Translations under genes and position numbers: made by a program | In this document: positions 1 to 11,179 of the stretch, piece by piece | How the letters are laid out: the number at the start of each line of letters is the position of its first letter | How positions within the stretch are numbered: position 1 is the stretch's first letter | Notes under the pieces: generated by a model | Seen by the model: only the letters and a program-made list of their open reading frames with translations | Told to the model about the DNA's origin: nothing | The model's database searches: none | DNA from: Mya arenaria | Lineage: Eukaryota > Mollusca > Bivalvia > Myida > Myidae | Assembly (NCBI RefSeq): GCF_026914265.1 | Contig: NC_069127.1 | Span: 25,186,637-25,250,636, forward strand | Length of the DNA: 64,000 nt | Direction of reading: 5' to 3'

Positions 1-640
1 TATTTTCATTTGCAATTAACAGAGTGCGTTTCTTTTTATTATTTTTCTAAACACCCAACCGTGACTATTACCCACATAGCCTGCTACGCACGGGACGAGC
101 TGTGAAACGCCTTCGCCTTCCAAACTAATGTAGCCTGTTTGCTAAGAATACACAGTGGTTCATATCGAACCATTACATAGGAAACACGGACAATTTTCAA
201 CTGCACTGAACAGTATTTTTTTATGTTTATAAACACCCATCCGTGACTCGAACCCACATAACCTGCGACGCACGGGACAAGCTGTGAAACGCCTTCGACC
301 TTCCAAACTGAGCAAGCCTGTTAGCATAACATACACAGTGGTTCATATCAAACCACTACATAGGAAACACGGGGAATTTTCAATTGCACTGAACAGTATT
401 TTTTATGTTTATAAACACCTAACCGTGACTTGAACCCTCATAGCTTGCGACGCACACGTACATAGTGGTAAATATCGTACCCATACAAAGGAAACACGGG
501 CAATTTTTAACTACGCTGAACAGAGTGTGTTTTTTTATATTTCAAAACTTCCAAACGTGACTCAAATCCATACAGCCTGCGACACAAGAGATAGCTGCGA
601 AAAAAAACCTCGACCTTACCGACAATATATAACGCTCGCC
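1..640 (-). repeat. Tandem tRNA-related (SINE-like) repeats
   Basis: The same unit recurs with starts near 49, 231, 413 and 545, a spacing of 182 bp that becomes irregular in the last copy. Read on the minus strand each unit holds a tRNA B-box-like sequence, GGGTTCGAGTCAC, and an upstream A-box-like stretch. It therefore looks like a tRNA-derived SINE that has become tandem, or a satellite seeded by one. The window edge cuts the first copy. No coding potential is convincing here. Confidence 0.6.
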
Positions 641-1372
641 GAGCAACCCACAAAACTAATACCTGGACCAACGCATATACGTACAACGTCATACCATTTC
701 ACGATTATTATTGCGCATGTTGTATCATGTTATTTTCTTATGTTTCACAACGCAGTAGCGCATCGGATTTAACTGGTTTCGTAGGGACGGTTGCGAGTCT
801 GAGTAACGGTCGCGGTGTTTTTAGTATTAAAATATTCGCCTGTTCTATGCATAAGAGAAGCCGAAAGCCTTACTGCATTGTAAAACATATTCGGTCTGCA
901 TAGTTCATTGAATTGTTAAAGGTGGACTACTCAATATAATTCGTTAAATCATTATTCGCGAGTTGCCCCATCAAATCTCGACACGGTTGTATTTTTAATA
1001 TATTTATTATAAGCATCTGTGGCGATTACATTTATAATTAACATATTTCGCGATAACAATGGTATATAGAATTATTGATTATGATAATTTGTATTTTGTA
1101 TATAGTTGCATATGAGGAACATAAATTGTACTCGTGTTATGACATTTCTTAAGATGCTATTACGCATCATAAACACGTCTATTCAGTTTAAAATAAATGT
1201 GCTTAACACTCTTTAACTATAAAAGGGGACCTTAAGAACATATTTTATTGCAAGCAACAAACAATTCCAACATCAACAAAACAGTTGTGTCCAAACGCAA
1301 TTTTTTTTATAATTGTCACAATATTTTTTTCCATATTACAATGTATAATGAAACTAGACATGTTCCTTATTC
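641..1372. other. Non-coding left edge of duplicated block A
   Basis: No gene is seen. From about 850 the sequence is diverged but alignable to 13850-14580 (for example a shared AACTCATTATAATTCG-like stretch and a GTGGCGAT stretch). This marks the left limit of the segmental duplication that carries genes A and B. The stretch next to 1373 is the 3' UTR and downstream flank of gene A. Confidence 0.4.
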
Positions 1373-3860
1373 CTACTTGGAGCTTCCTCCTCCCCTCCCT
1401 CCTCGTCCATTCGGTCCAGGTTCCCCCGGTTTTCCGTCCTCGCCTTTAAATAGCCCAAAAAATCCGCTTCCACCCTTACCCCCTTCTCCACCTCGGCTTA
1501 CAACATCGCCACCTTCGCCACCGGGTCCGCTTTCAACGGGCTGCCCGTGCTGACCCTTAACCATCCCTATCCCTCCACCCTGACCATCCATCCCACCTCC
1601 TTTTCCCCCTTCACCACCTTTGCCACCGGGTCCGCTCCCACCGGGCTGCCCATCTTGGCCTTTAACAATCCCAATCCCTCCACCCTGACCCCCCATCCCA
1701 CCTCCTTTTCCCCCTTCACCACCTTTGCCTCCGGGTCCGCTCTCACCGGGCTGTCCATCTTGGCCTTGAAACATCACCACCCCTCCTCCCCGACTCCCCA
1801 TCCCACCTCCTTTTCCCCCGGCGTCACCTTTGCCTCTGGGTCCGCTACCACCGGGCCGGCCGTCCTGACCCTTAAAGATCCCCATCCCTCCACCCTGACC
1901 TCCCATCCCACCTCCTTTTCCTCCGGTGCCACCTTTGCCACCTGGTCCGCTCCCACCGGGCTGGCCGTCCTGGCCCTTAAAGATCCCTATCCCTCCACCC
2001 TGACCCCCCATCCCACCTCCTCCACCCCGGGTCCTCACGTCTTCCGTCGTCCACACTTGCCACGCCCTGTTACTCTCGAACTGTATCGTTTCTATAGATA
2101 AAAACAATTTTGAGGAAGACAATTAGAAACACAAACTTTTTTCAGATTTTTTGTACATTCATATTACATAATGTAGGGATTAATGTCCTTCTGGTACACA
2201 AACAGTACTTTTCTAGTTACCTTTCGTTCGTGGCAGTGTAGTGTAATACTTTTTAGCCTTATTCACCAGTTCCTTCAAGTCTCCGTCTGCAAGACAAATA
2301 TCAGCTTTTGTGTGAGGGAACTAAGTTCAATATGATTTCATTTTTATTTCAAATAGAACCCCCTTGCACACACCCTTTAAAAATTTACTATTGTATTTAA
2401 ATAGCACACTCCAGAAACTTTTATTGCACCGTGATGCTGAAAGTAATCTATATATTTCGACCTTTGCAAGCCATGACCCGACAATACTTTGACAATATCC
2501 GAATATCTAATATTTCCATAGATCAGTAGTTGGTGTAGTACACTTAAAGTTACCCTGACTCATATCATTTTGAAGAGCTAGAAAAGTGTGTGGAGAACGT
2601 TTCAATCATGCATGGCGAAATAATGGTTAGTTACCGCTTTCCTTGGTCTGCTCCCTGTAGTATGTCTCTGCAGACTGAACCCGCATTTGACCGTCATTTC
2701 CCTCATGTTCTGAAGAAGATGAAAAATAATTTTGCGGGGAAGAAGGGGCAGTTAAACAAACATATATGGTATTGAGCAAGTTGAACATAATGGTCAATTT
2801 ATTTCTTTATTGCAAATGTCAGCTTAAAGTTTGATCGAAGTTTTCTTTATTGATTTAAGTTAGTGTTGTTAAATACTTAAATGGATACCAAATAGTTTCA
2901 GCATAAGGTTAACAAACCGCTGAACTGTATTGCCCTCTGTGCCTCCTCTGGGGTTTTGAACACCACAATACCGATACCCCTATCTTGCCTCAAGTCGCTT
3001 CCCTATGTGTGTATATATCATGATGCTAATATAAATAATTTAGAAGAAATCATTTTCTATTTAAATATCCTTATTATCACAATTGATAATGTTTCGTTAA
3101 TGTATTACTTGTTTTTGCTTCTTCCATTTAATCCAAACTTTGTAGATACTATACCCTAACATTTTAATTAAAAAATGAGTTTATCTTAATATATAAAACA
3201 GTTTTTGACAATAATTAATGATTGTTTATTCATTATATCTAAAATGCCTTTATCTAACCGACATCTATGATCGGACGACAACGTACTTCTCCTTTATTTT
3301 TCTTAGATTTATCAAGAAGTCCATGTCTTACCAGTATGTGTCCGACTTTCTTGAATTTCTTCTCCATATTCGACTTTTTGATGTTGTGCTCCAGGCCCGT
3401 GACAACCACGGTGTTTGCAGATCCCTCCATCATTTGCTCGTCCATGTAACAAAAGTTACCTAGATATTCAAATGTCGAACATGAAATAAACGCTATTGTG
3501 CTTATGGAGCTTAAAAGCATACGTGATTTATATTAAATTGTTTAGTTAAAGGTTATATGTAAGCATATTAATTTCCTTGTTTAGTTTCTGATGGACTGGG
3601 GTTCGTCCATTTAAACATTCAGTAATTTGACTTCAAAACAAAATTATACGCTTGCAAGCTTGCATATATTTTAAAGAAATATATTGTATGCTATAAAATT
3701 AATAGGTATTGGCTAAGAGGCATGGTGAATACAACTTCGCAATAGTTTGTAAAAAAACGTTTTATAAAACAAGCAAAATCAGTTGCTTACCTTGCGACAG
3801 TAGTGTAGAGAAGATAGAAATTAAGCCATGTACACGTTAATAACTTGCAATAGATATCAT
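1373..3860 (-). CDS. Gene A: RRM-like protein with expanded collagen-like Gly tail; signal exon has a stop
   Basis: Six exons on the minus strand: 3791-3860, 3332-3459, 2918-3002, 2635-2709, 2221-2286 and 1373-2091. All have GT/AG borders and phases identical to genes B and C. Exon 1 should encode the signal peptide, but its eighth codon is TAA where gene B has TTA. The full frame would be 380 codons. Exons 2-4 form an RRM-like fold with RNP2-like VVVTGL and RNP1-like RGIGIVVF; one Gln codon present in B and C is missing at the end of exon 3. Exon 5 is a charged linker (DGDLKELVNKAKKYYTTLP). The tail begins with the conserved FESNRAWQVW, continues as five 105-bp (35-aa) repeats of Gly-X-Y type (GQDGQPGGSGPGGKGG core) and ends GPNGRGGRGGGSSK. 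The W..DKT spacer of B and C is absent. Either the gene is newly disabled, or it uses a start downstream of the stop and is not secreted, or the stop is a sequence error. Exon structure is certain; expression is not. Confidence 0.8.
1571..2060 (-). repeat. Five 105-bp in-frame coding repeats in gene A
   Basis: The CCCTCCACCCTGACC-type segment recurs at 1571, 1676, 1781, 1886 and 1991, exactly 105 bp apart, so each unit adds 35 codons without changing frame. Each unit reads as Gly-X-Y-rich sequence with one hydrophobic patch (GIGIFKGQDGQP or a variant). Genes B and C have one such unit at the matching place, so the array arose after the A/B split. Confidence 0.9.
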
Positions 3861-3986
3861 ACGTTCGCGAAAACTACATTCCACTTATTCCGAAATAAAA
3901 TAAAACGCAGTTGAATATTCGTTTGACGGAAAGGCGGTTTTCAGAAAATGTGAGAAATAATCATCTTGTGATTAAACGACGCGTTT

Positions 3987-3996
3987 CTATAAATAG
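3987..3996 (-). promoter_or_regulatory. TATA/MEF2-like box of gene A
   Basis: CTATTTATAG on the minus strand, flanked by GAAACGCGTC, lies 127 bp upstream of the exon 1 ATG. The same box lies 130 bp upstream in gene B and in gene C. It fits a TATA box and also the MEF2 consensus; sequence alone cannot say which role matters. Confidence 0.6.
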
Positions 3997-4199
3997 ACAA
4001 ATGGGTTTTCACCATTCCTGGGATGAGGTGTAGGCAAAACGTACAATTTCTTTTATCAACATATCATAAGACATGAGGAAAATAACTGAGATATTTTTAT
4101 TTTTTTTCGGTTTCGTTCATGGCATGCCTCAAATTAATAACTGAAGATTTAATGTACAAATTGTTTTATTTTTTTATTTGAGCAAGACGAGATAATAAG

Positions 4200-4280
4200 G
4201 TAAGTTGTATCTCAGTTAATATAAATATGAGATAAAGAATCATCATTAACACAAATGTAGATATTAATAAAAGTTATAAC

Positions 4281-4312
<32 letters not shown>

Positions 4313-4483
4313 TACTTTTTTAGCACATTATTCATATTTATATTACATGTATCGGTGTTAAAAGCGTTCATTATAAACATATCTAAGGCTATATACACAG
4401 TCAATCCCATTTTCATCACCTTATTACATGATTGTTTAAACGTATTTTCGTAGGTAGCCCTATGGTGACTGACAAAGATTAAA
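4200..4483 (+). pseudogene. Remnant of MGN glycine-rich gene, coding core deleted (block A)
   Basis: This is the block A counterpart of the gene at 17413-17676. The 5' leader donor (AATAAG then GTAAG at 4199/4200), the intron, the acceptor (TAG ending at 4453) and the 3' flank (GTGACTGACAAAGATTAAATGG and what follows) are all recognisable. The 253 bp between the start-codon ATGG and a second ATGG near the stop codon are gone. What remains after the ATG at 4462 is a six-codon frame. Transcription could persist, but no glycine-rich product can be made. Confidence 0.75.
4277..4312. repeat. (AAT)n microsatellite
   Basis: About a dozen AAT units inside the former intron of the deleted MGN gene. 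The tyrosine run on the other strand is an artefact of this repeat. Confidence 0.9.
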
Positions 4484-5283
4484 TGGTGTTGAGTTATTTT
4501 TGGAGCTTGAATGGATGAACGTTTATCATGTGTCATGTTTCAACTCCCACTACGAGCCAAAACCCTATTAGCAAAAGTATCAAACACAAACACCTTTCTC
4601 AGTGTCGGCATTTTTCTACATTCATGTATTATTTGTTTTTTTTGTGTTTCACCAATATAGCTGCCTAATAAGTTTGTTTATTGAAAATAAATCAAAGCAT
4701 GTTTTTTTCGATGAAAATAAATTAGAAAAAAATGATAAAAGGTTGTGATGTTTATTATATATTACAAGTACCCCAAGTCTAAAGTCGGTGCTAATGGCAC
4801 CATACGTTCGTGGAAAACATTTGCTAAGGTTTTTGTTTGTTTTTAGTTTATATCAAATCTACTTATTGATGAATTTATTAATCTTCGGTATGTTTACTTT
4901 AATCTAAGGCGTTTCTAACATTTTGAAGAAACGAAGATATTGATATGAATGTCTCTGAATAAATGGATAGTGTGTGTATCATTGATATTTTTATATTTAA
5001 CTGTCGAACGTTCATAAGTCATGCATGGCCACAATCAGAAATCAAAGCATTGAAAGTTCTGCAGCGGACGTTTAGCAAATACATACATATATATTCCATA
5101 TAAATGCTTAGCACTCAATAAAGACTTGTTAGTTACCATTTTCCCGGTCAAAAGAAAAAAGTTCAATATCGAAACCACACTGAAGGCTTTACTCCATTTT
5201 TCTGGCTACTTTTTTATTTATGTTGTTTATTGTTTCCTGGCAATTTCGAATTCCGACAACACAAGACTTTTATGAAAGTTGTG

Positions 5284-5625
5284 TTAAAGATGCACTATTA
5301 TTTCCAATTAAGATTTAACACATTTAATACAATTGTTTAAATATACCCAAAAGGATGAACAAATGTCGAAAACAATGGTTCTTATGAAGGATACCGAGTT
5401 TAATTTAAAGAAATGTGCTGAAAACACGGTATTTCTACCTAATGAGACCATAGTAAATCGCAGTAAATATTTTAGCATTCACCAATCAGTTAATATTTTT
5501 GCGTTTTAAGCTATTAAATACACAGTTATAATATTGAAAATAGTAACTAATATTTTCGATAAATGCATTATTTAGTAAGAAGTTGAGGGTGTATCACTCA
5601 AAATTTATGTTTGTTTTAATTGTCA
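5284..5625. mobile_element. TTAA-type MITE, copy 1
   Basis: Starts TTAAAGATGCACTATTA and shares its body (CCAAAAGGATGAACAAATG and a run to ATTTAGTAAGAAGTTGAGG) with copies at about 29989-30365, 36414-36776 and 46804-47169. Length is about 350 bp. Copy 4 shows short inverted ends, TTAAAG...CACTC against GAGTGTGACTTTAA. No coding capacity, so this is a non-autonomous DNA element, probably TTAA-targeting. Confidence 0.6.
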
Positions 5626-7680
5626 CTTCAACTTTCCACTGGCGTTTGCGGCATTGAATTAAGAAATTTATGGTCAGAAATTTGTATTCTCATATTAACA
5701 CACTGGCTCAACGTTTTATTTTTTCTTATATTTTTAGGACAACACGCAAATACTAAATCTAAAAAAAGAAAATCAACAAGTTATCCTACATTTTTAGGAA
5801 ACCTCTGCGTTGAAATGTTCATATGGTGTTATGTATATTCGTAGCTAAAATAAAATCAATTTGAAATATAAAGTAAATTTTCACAACGGATTGATCAAGC
5901 AATTTAAACTATGACAAGAATACAATCAATTATGCCGCGTCCTTGATCTCTCTCGTTAACGTCATTGGACTTGTTGCATGCATGCAGTTAATAACGAAGC
6001 AATAATTCGTAGAATAACCATTTTATGTCAACAATGGTATACAGAGAGAAACTGAAAGCGAAAGTACAAGTTTACAAATTACTAGGATTTGCAAACAATC
6101 GCGTGAGTGTGAGCTACAATAAGTGTACCTGTTTTGGTTATAATCTAGACAACCAAAGATATGATCTGTCACTTAATTCAGAAAATACATGTAGATTAAA
6201 TTGTTTTTACTTATGCGCAGTATTTTCGGTTTGAAGTGCACTGTCACAGTATTGAATAATAATGAGCTTTGTCTATTATTATTAACTTCGATACTTGTTG
6301 AACAGATTATTCATTTATTTGTACGGGAATAGACCTTTTGACTCTTTTTGCTCTTGCAATCCCCCCATAATGATGCATTTCTAACTAAATGATTTACTTC
6401 AAATTCTTTTGAAAATATGTAGTTAATAATTATGCGATGTCGTTGAAAGTACTTTTTATGTTTGCAATATGAAACTATTATAGGATTTCGAAAGAATAAA
6501 AAATGTGTATTGAATGGTTGATCCCACGGGCCAAGATCAAGTGCATGCAATTGATGTCGACGTGTTAACTTTTCAACTGCTTAGATTGCTTTTCACAATA
6601 GATACGACGTCAGAATTCGGTTCCCAGCCTGCTCAAAGCATGTGATAAAGCAAAAGTCAGTTGGAGGATATATGGTTAAATCTTGATGAGTACCAATGGA
6701 TCGCATACCTTACTAAACGATACGTTCAAACTATTAATAAACCAGCGGGAGACAGATCAAGCTTGGGCTCCCAATGAATGAGAATATAAAGTTTGTTGTC
6801 TTTGTCTGCTGACGAATATTGGAATTACCCATTTTTTCTAAAAACAGCCTTTGCATATTGAAACCAGGAATACGGTAAAGTCAACGTTAAACATGGTTTA
6901 AGCATGGTCGACATTAAAACAAGTGTTTAATACCATATTTCGGGCAATCCTATCAAAGACAATGCAACATCATAACGTAAGATGAAGACATTCGGGGTGT
7001 TATTGTGTTGTTTTCACAAGCACTTGAAGGGAATGAACTCTTGCTTTGGTGTCATATGATCTTTCAAACATTTAGAGACATTTTATTTATTTTTAAATTC
7101 TTTATTACCTGAGAAACGGACAAGGATTTTCGATATTTTCTGACATTGTTAAACTGCAGTAAATCATAGTAAGTTGATGCAACATTAATTGAAGGAGTGA
7201 CCTTGGATCAAACTGAAGAAAAAATACTTTAAGTTTAAATCATTTTACAGGTAATATGACAACAAAGCAGGAGTTCATTCCCTTCAAGTGACAGGGGTTT
7301 TATTATCAAGAAAATTCGCAAAAAATCTTACTTATGAGAGACAAATAGCCGTAAAAGTATCAATACCATTTCGACGGAATGAAGCACTTTGGCACGTTAA
7401 AACATTCCTATTTGTGTAACATTTTTTAATTGAAATGCTAATAGTGCTTTTTATCAAAGCTAAGGTATTAGGTTCTCTTAGATTTTTTCCTAAAATCTGC
7501 TCAGCTCTCTAAAAAGAATATTTTGATGTTTTTGTTATGCTTTTTAAATTTTGATTTAAAAACAAGTGCTTCTCTGATTTGCTGCCGTTGAAAGGCACTA
7601 ACTCCGAAATGAAATTGCTTAATGGAATTGTATTATTATGTGTTGGTTTGCTAATGTGTACGTATAAATTGTCAGCATAA
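5626..7680. other. Gene-free part of block A
   Basis: No gene is supported. The stretch aligns with block B: 5960-6240 with 19310-19600, 6540-6650 with 21180-21290, and 6950-7290 with 21700-22030. Block B carries two insertions, or block A two deletions: about 1.4 kb around the MGN gene at 20.3 kb, and about 3.5 kb around the MGN gene at 24.6 kb. Confidence 0.5.
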
Positions 7681-7683
7681 CAT

Positions 7684-8690
7684 TATGGTGGTCATTGTGG
7701 CCTTATGCACTATTGTTAGTGGTCAATGCACTATTGTTAGTGGTCAATGTGGCTTTATGCAATATCAGTGATCGCCAATGTGGCCTTATGCACTATTATT
7801 GGTGGTCAGTATGGCCTTATGTACTATTATTGGTGATCAGTGTGGCATTATGTACTATTATTGGTGATCAGTGTGGCATTATGTACAATTGTTGGTAGTC
7901 AATGTGGCTTTATGCACTATAATTGGTGGCCAGTGTGGCCTTATGTACTAAGGCTGGTGGTCAGTGTGGCCTTATGCACTTATATCGGTGGTCATGTGGC
8001 ATTTTGTATTATAATTGGTGGTCAATGTGGCCTTATGCAATATTATAGATCGCTTATGTGGCCTTATGCACTATTATTGGTGGTCAGTGTTGCCTTATGT
8101 ATTATACTTGGTGGTCATTGTGGCCTTATGTAAAATTGTTGGTGGTCAATGTGGCCTTATGCATTATTATTGGTAGACAGTGCAACCTTATGTACTATTA
8201 TGGTGGTCAGTGTGGCCTCTAGCATTATTATTGGTGGACAGTGCAACCTTATGTACTATTATTGGTGGTCAGTGTGGCCTCATACACTATTATTGGTGGT
8301 CAGTGTGGCCTTATGTACTATTATTGATGGTCAATGTGGCGTTATGCACTATAATTGGTAGTCAGTGTTGCCTTATTTACTCTAATTGGTGGTCAGTGTG
8401 GCCTAATGCACTAATATCGGTGGTCGGTGTGACCTTATGTATTATAAGATGTGGTCAGTGTGGCCTTATGTTCTATAATTAGTTGTCTGTGTGACCTTAT
8501 GTCCTATGATTTGTGGTCAGTGTGGTCTTTTGTACTATAAATGGTGGTCAGTGTGGCCTTTTGCACTAATATCGGTGGTCAGTTTGTTCTTATGTATTAT
8601 AAGATGTTTTACAATGTGTTTTTGTTTGTGGTCAGTGTTGCCTTATGTACTATTGTTGGTGGTCAGTATGACCTTAATGATAGTGAGTAG
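7684..8690 (+). repeat. 31-bp minisatellite, roughly 30 degenerate copies
   Basis: The unit is close to GGTGGTCAGTGTGGCCTTAT followed by GTACTATTATT, repeated at 31 bp with many substitutions, and decays toward 9000. The matching place in block B (about 26030-26350) has only a short, very diverged version, so the array expanded in block A. Reading frames of the type MWPYALLLVV across it are repeat artefacts. Confidence 0.9.
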
Positions 8691-9009
8691 ATTGAAAAGT
8701 GATCTGTTGATAGTCAGTGAGGCCTTCTTCGTTATTGATAATAAGTAATTTGGCTTTATGTGTTTTTTTTTGCTTGTCAGAGTTGCCTAATGTGACTCTT
8801 TGATTGCCGTTTTAGCCTATTGTTTGTAGTCAGTGTTGCCTTATATATCTTCTGGCCGGTAGTACAAATGAGTTGTTGTTGTAACGCTATGTGTGTTCGT
8901 GTCGGTAAGCCGTATGTGTTCTTGTTGGTAGTCAGTTCGGCCTTACCTGCTTTTGTTGTTAGAATGTTTGGCCTTACGTTTTTTTGTTGGTTGTCAGTTA
9001 GGCTTTGGG

Positions 9010-9165
9010 TACCCAGACAGCCAAAGTGCGTATCAAGTTCAAGAAAAATAACACAACACTACGGGTCATACGGCAGTGTAAGGACCTGGCAGTCAGCCCC
9101 CGAAGGTGAATGGAAGTCGGCAAACACGCCGGTCCATATGCACCTTCGGTGCTGACTGGCCGGTT
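9010..9165 (+). other. GC-richer island with a 20-bp imperfect hairpin
   Basis: About 150 bp richer in GC than the AT-rich surroundings. GGCAGTCAGCCCCCGAAGGTG near 9087 pairs with CACCTTCGGTGCTGACTGGC near 9140. A frame just 5' of it reads AKVRIKFKKNNTTLRVIRQ, which looks coding, then ends inside the hairpin. I do not recognise the family. It could be the 3' end of a retroposon, a structured RNA, or a gene fragment. Block B lacks a clear counterpart. Confidence 0.35.
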
Positions 9166-9627
9166 CTTTTTATGTCATATGACTGTCAGTACTGAGTAAT
9201 ATTTGTTAAATATCGGATTTCTTAACGAATGATATGGATCACCAGGCTGCTAGATTTCATATAGTTGTATATCGCATACCTTTACGAGTGATATAGGGTC
9301 AACAAGCAGATAAAATCATCATAGTTGTTGTATATAGGATAACTTAACGAATGATTTTGGGTCGCAAGGCATAAGCAAATCATATTATTGTACATACAAT
9401 AATGAAATGAATGACAAAACCACATATGTTTATATTATTTTATTTGCGTTACAAGTGAAGTTATGACAGAAAATAGACATTTGATTAACTGTAAAATTGC
9501 CCGTTCCTTTTACCAGTGTCACATATTAATGTCAAACAGTGTCAAACTGAAAGCAATCTGAAAACACATTATGCCAAATATAAGAATACAGAAACTATTT
9601 TTGTATATGATAAAGTGAAATGGCACG

Positions 9628-11145
9628 TTAGAATGAGTCCCGAGTCCTGCTCATGAGGATGTCATTCTGCAGAAACTGGAAGTCAACAGAATTTTCGATG
9701 GTCCTTTTGTTCATAACACCTACAGGAATGCCGTATGAGCGGTCTTCGGAACCCCAGATTTTGCTGCCACCGCCGCCGGAACCCCCACCGCCACCGAAAC
9801 CTCCACCTCCGCCACCCCCACCACCACCGCCATCAGTACCACCAAAACCACCTCCACCACCTGAGTTACCCATCTGCGTTTGTCTGAAAAACCAATATCG
9901 TTTAAATATTATCTTATTTAAGTGTACTTTGATCAAAATAGTCAGTTGCTCAGAAATTATGAAGGCATTGGAAACAAATAGAGAGACAGAGAGCTAAGAC
10001 ATTAATAGAGAGGGTGAGCAGATGGATATTTTTTATGTACAGATACTCAAATCACAATGGAATAATTACCCCTGTATCAAAACATGTGTATCAAAGGCAA
10101 GTTATCATGCCATTCATGTGTGTCAGGTTCAAGGTTTAATGCCCCATATGCACTAACATGTCATTCATGAAAACGAATAGGTCAGACTCATTGTGTAAAA
10201 AAACAACAGGGTCATACATTACAAAGTAAAACTGCAACGTTCCTTATGTTCGACAATTAGCTATCAGTCAAGGAAGAAGGGCTGTTAGATTGTCGAATGA
10301 ACATTTTTCGGAGATTCTGGTTATTCCCCTTTCACATGCATACATTAAGGCGTATTAAAAAAATTGTTTGCAAAACCAAATTTAGCCTATTTTTTCATCC
10401 CGTCACTACAATTTTCTAGACTTTGTGTGGATTACATTTTTGTATTTCCTTACAAATGTGCATTTATTTAGTGGACACTTTATATCTTACTTTCTACAAT
10501 AGTAATTCATACTCATAAAGGTAGATTTTGTACAATGTCCCGATTCCTAAAAAAAAATAGAAACAGAACGAAACTCAATTCTGCCTTCCTACACATTTTT
10601 TCTGGAGACATGATAAGAAAAAACTGTTTTTGCTTTTGTCATTTACTTAAATATTGACACACTAGACCCTGAAAATAAGCTATAAAATAAAGTATTCATT
10701 TCGCTTTACTTTATACATATCGTGGGGCAATTGGCTAACAACATTTAGTTAAAAGAAAATGCATGAGGTGTAGCAACTAATAGCTGGTTAAACTCAAAAT
10801 GAATTATTCAAACGCTACAAAGAGTTTGTAAAACAAAAACATCAAATAACATCATTGAAAACAATCTTCAAAAACAAAAAAGCTCTTACTGAATGTGACG
10901 TCGTCGATGATTTATCTGGAGGATCTCCAAGTCTCAAAGTTTGCTAAGCCGGTTGGTCCTACTGAAAAATTTAAACGAAAAACTCTTGATGAATTATTGC
11001 AAATACATATTTAACATCCGCCACTATTGTAAAACCGTTAATGTATAAGTGAGGGAGAAAGTTTACAAACAGCTGTATCTTAAAGATAGAACAAACTTAT
11101 TGCGTATACCTTGATTTGCTTAAGACGGTCGCGCTCTAGTTTATG
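9628..11145 (-). CDS. MGN glycine-rich protein, KIWGS subtype (block A)
   Basis: Coding sequence 9628-9873, 81 aa, with ATG inside the third exon. Exon 1 runs from about 11145 to 11110 and exon 2 is 10890-10961 (72 bp); both are non-coding. Exon 3 starts at 9883 after a TTTTCAG acceptor. Residues 1-40 are almost pure Gly with MGNS at the start; then KIWGS and a non-repetitive C-terminus, RSYGIPVGVMNKR...FQFLQNDILMSR, follow. No signal peptide or membrane segment. The block B paralogue at 26685-26930 is 72/81 identical with the same splice sites, so both are probably functional. Function unknown; a structural or phase-separating role is only inferred from composition. The upstream in-frame Met at 9936 lies in intron sequence and is not used. 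Confidence 0.8.
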
Positions 11146-11168
11146 ATAAGATAGTAGGCGAAAACATG

Positions 11169-11176
11169 CTTTTATA
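11169..11176 (-). promoter_or_regulatory. TATA box of the 9.6-kb MGN gene
   Basis: ACGATATAAAAGCA on the minus strand, with TATAAAAG as the core, lies about 60 bp upstream of the exon 1 donor at 11110/11109. The same sequence and spacing occur at 28546-28553 in block B. Confidence 0.65.
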
Positions 11177-11179
11177 TCG

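Noticed and set aside
1547-2101. Plus-strand Ser/Pro/Thr-rich frame opposite gene A, and similar Pro-rich frames at 1248, 9653, 14584, 29574 and 38518
   Set aside because: They are antisense shadows of glycine-rich exons (GGN read as NCC). The sense frames have paralogues, splice sites and conserved ends.
7695-8748. Frames with repeated MWPYALLLVV-type hydrophobic sequence, resembling a membrane protein
   Set aside because: They follow a 31-bp minisatellite whose period is not a multiple of three, so the frame drifts. No start context or splice support is seen.
9874-9936. Upstream in-frame Met giving an N-terminal extension of the 9.6-kb MGN gene
   Set aside because: The extension is intronic: a TTTTCAG acceptor lies between it and the MGN start, and the block B copy shows the same arrangement. 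The same applies at 29644 and 38738.
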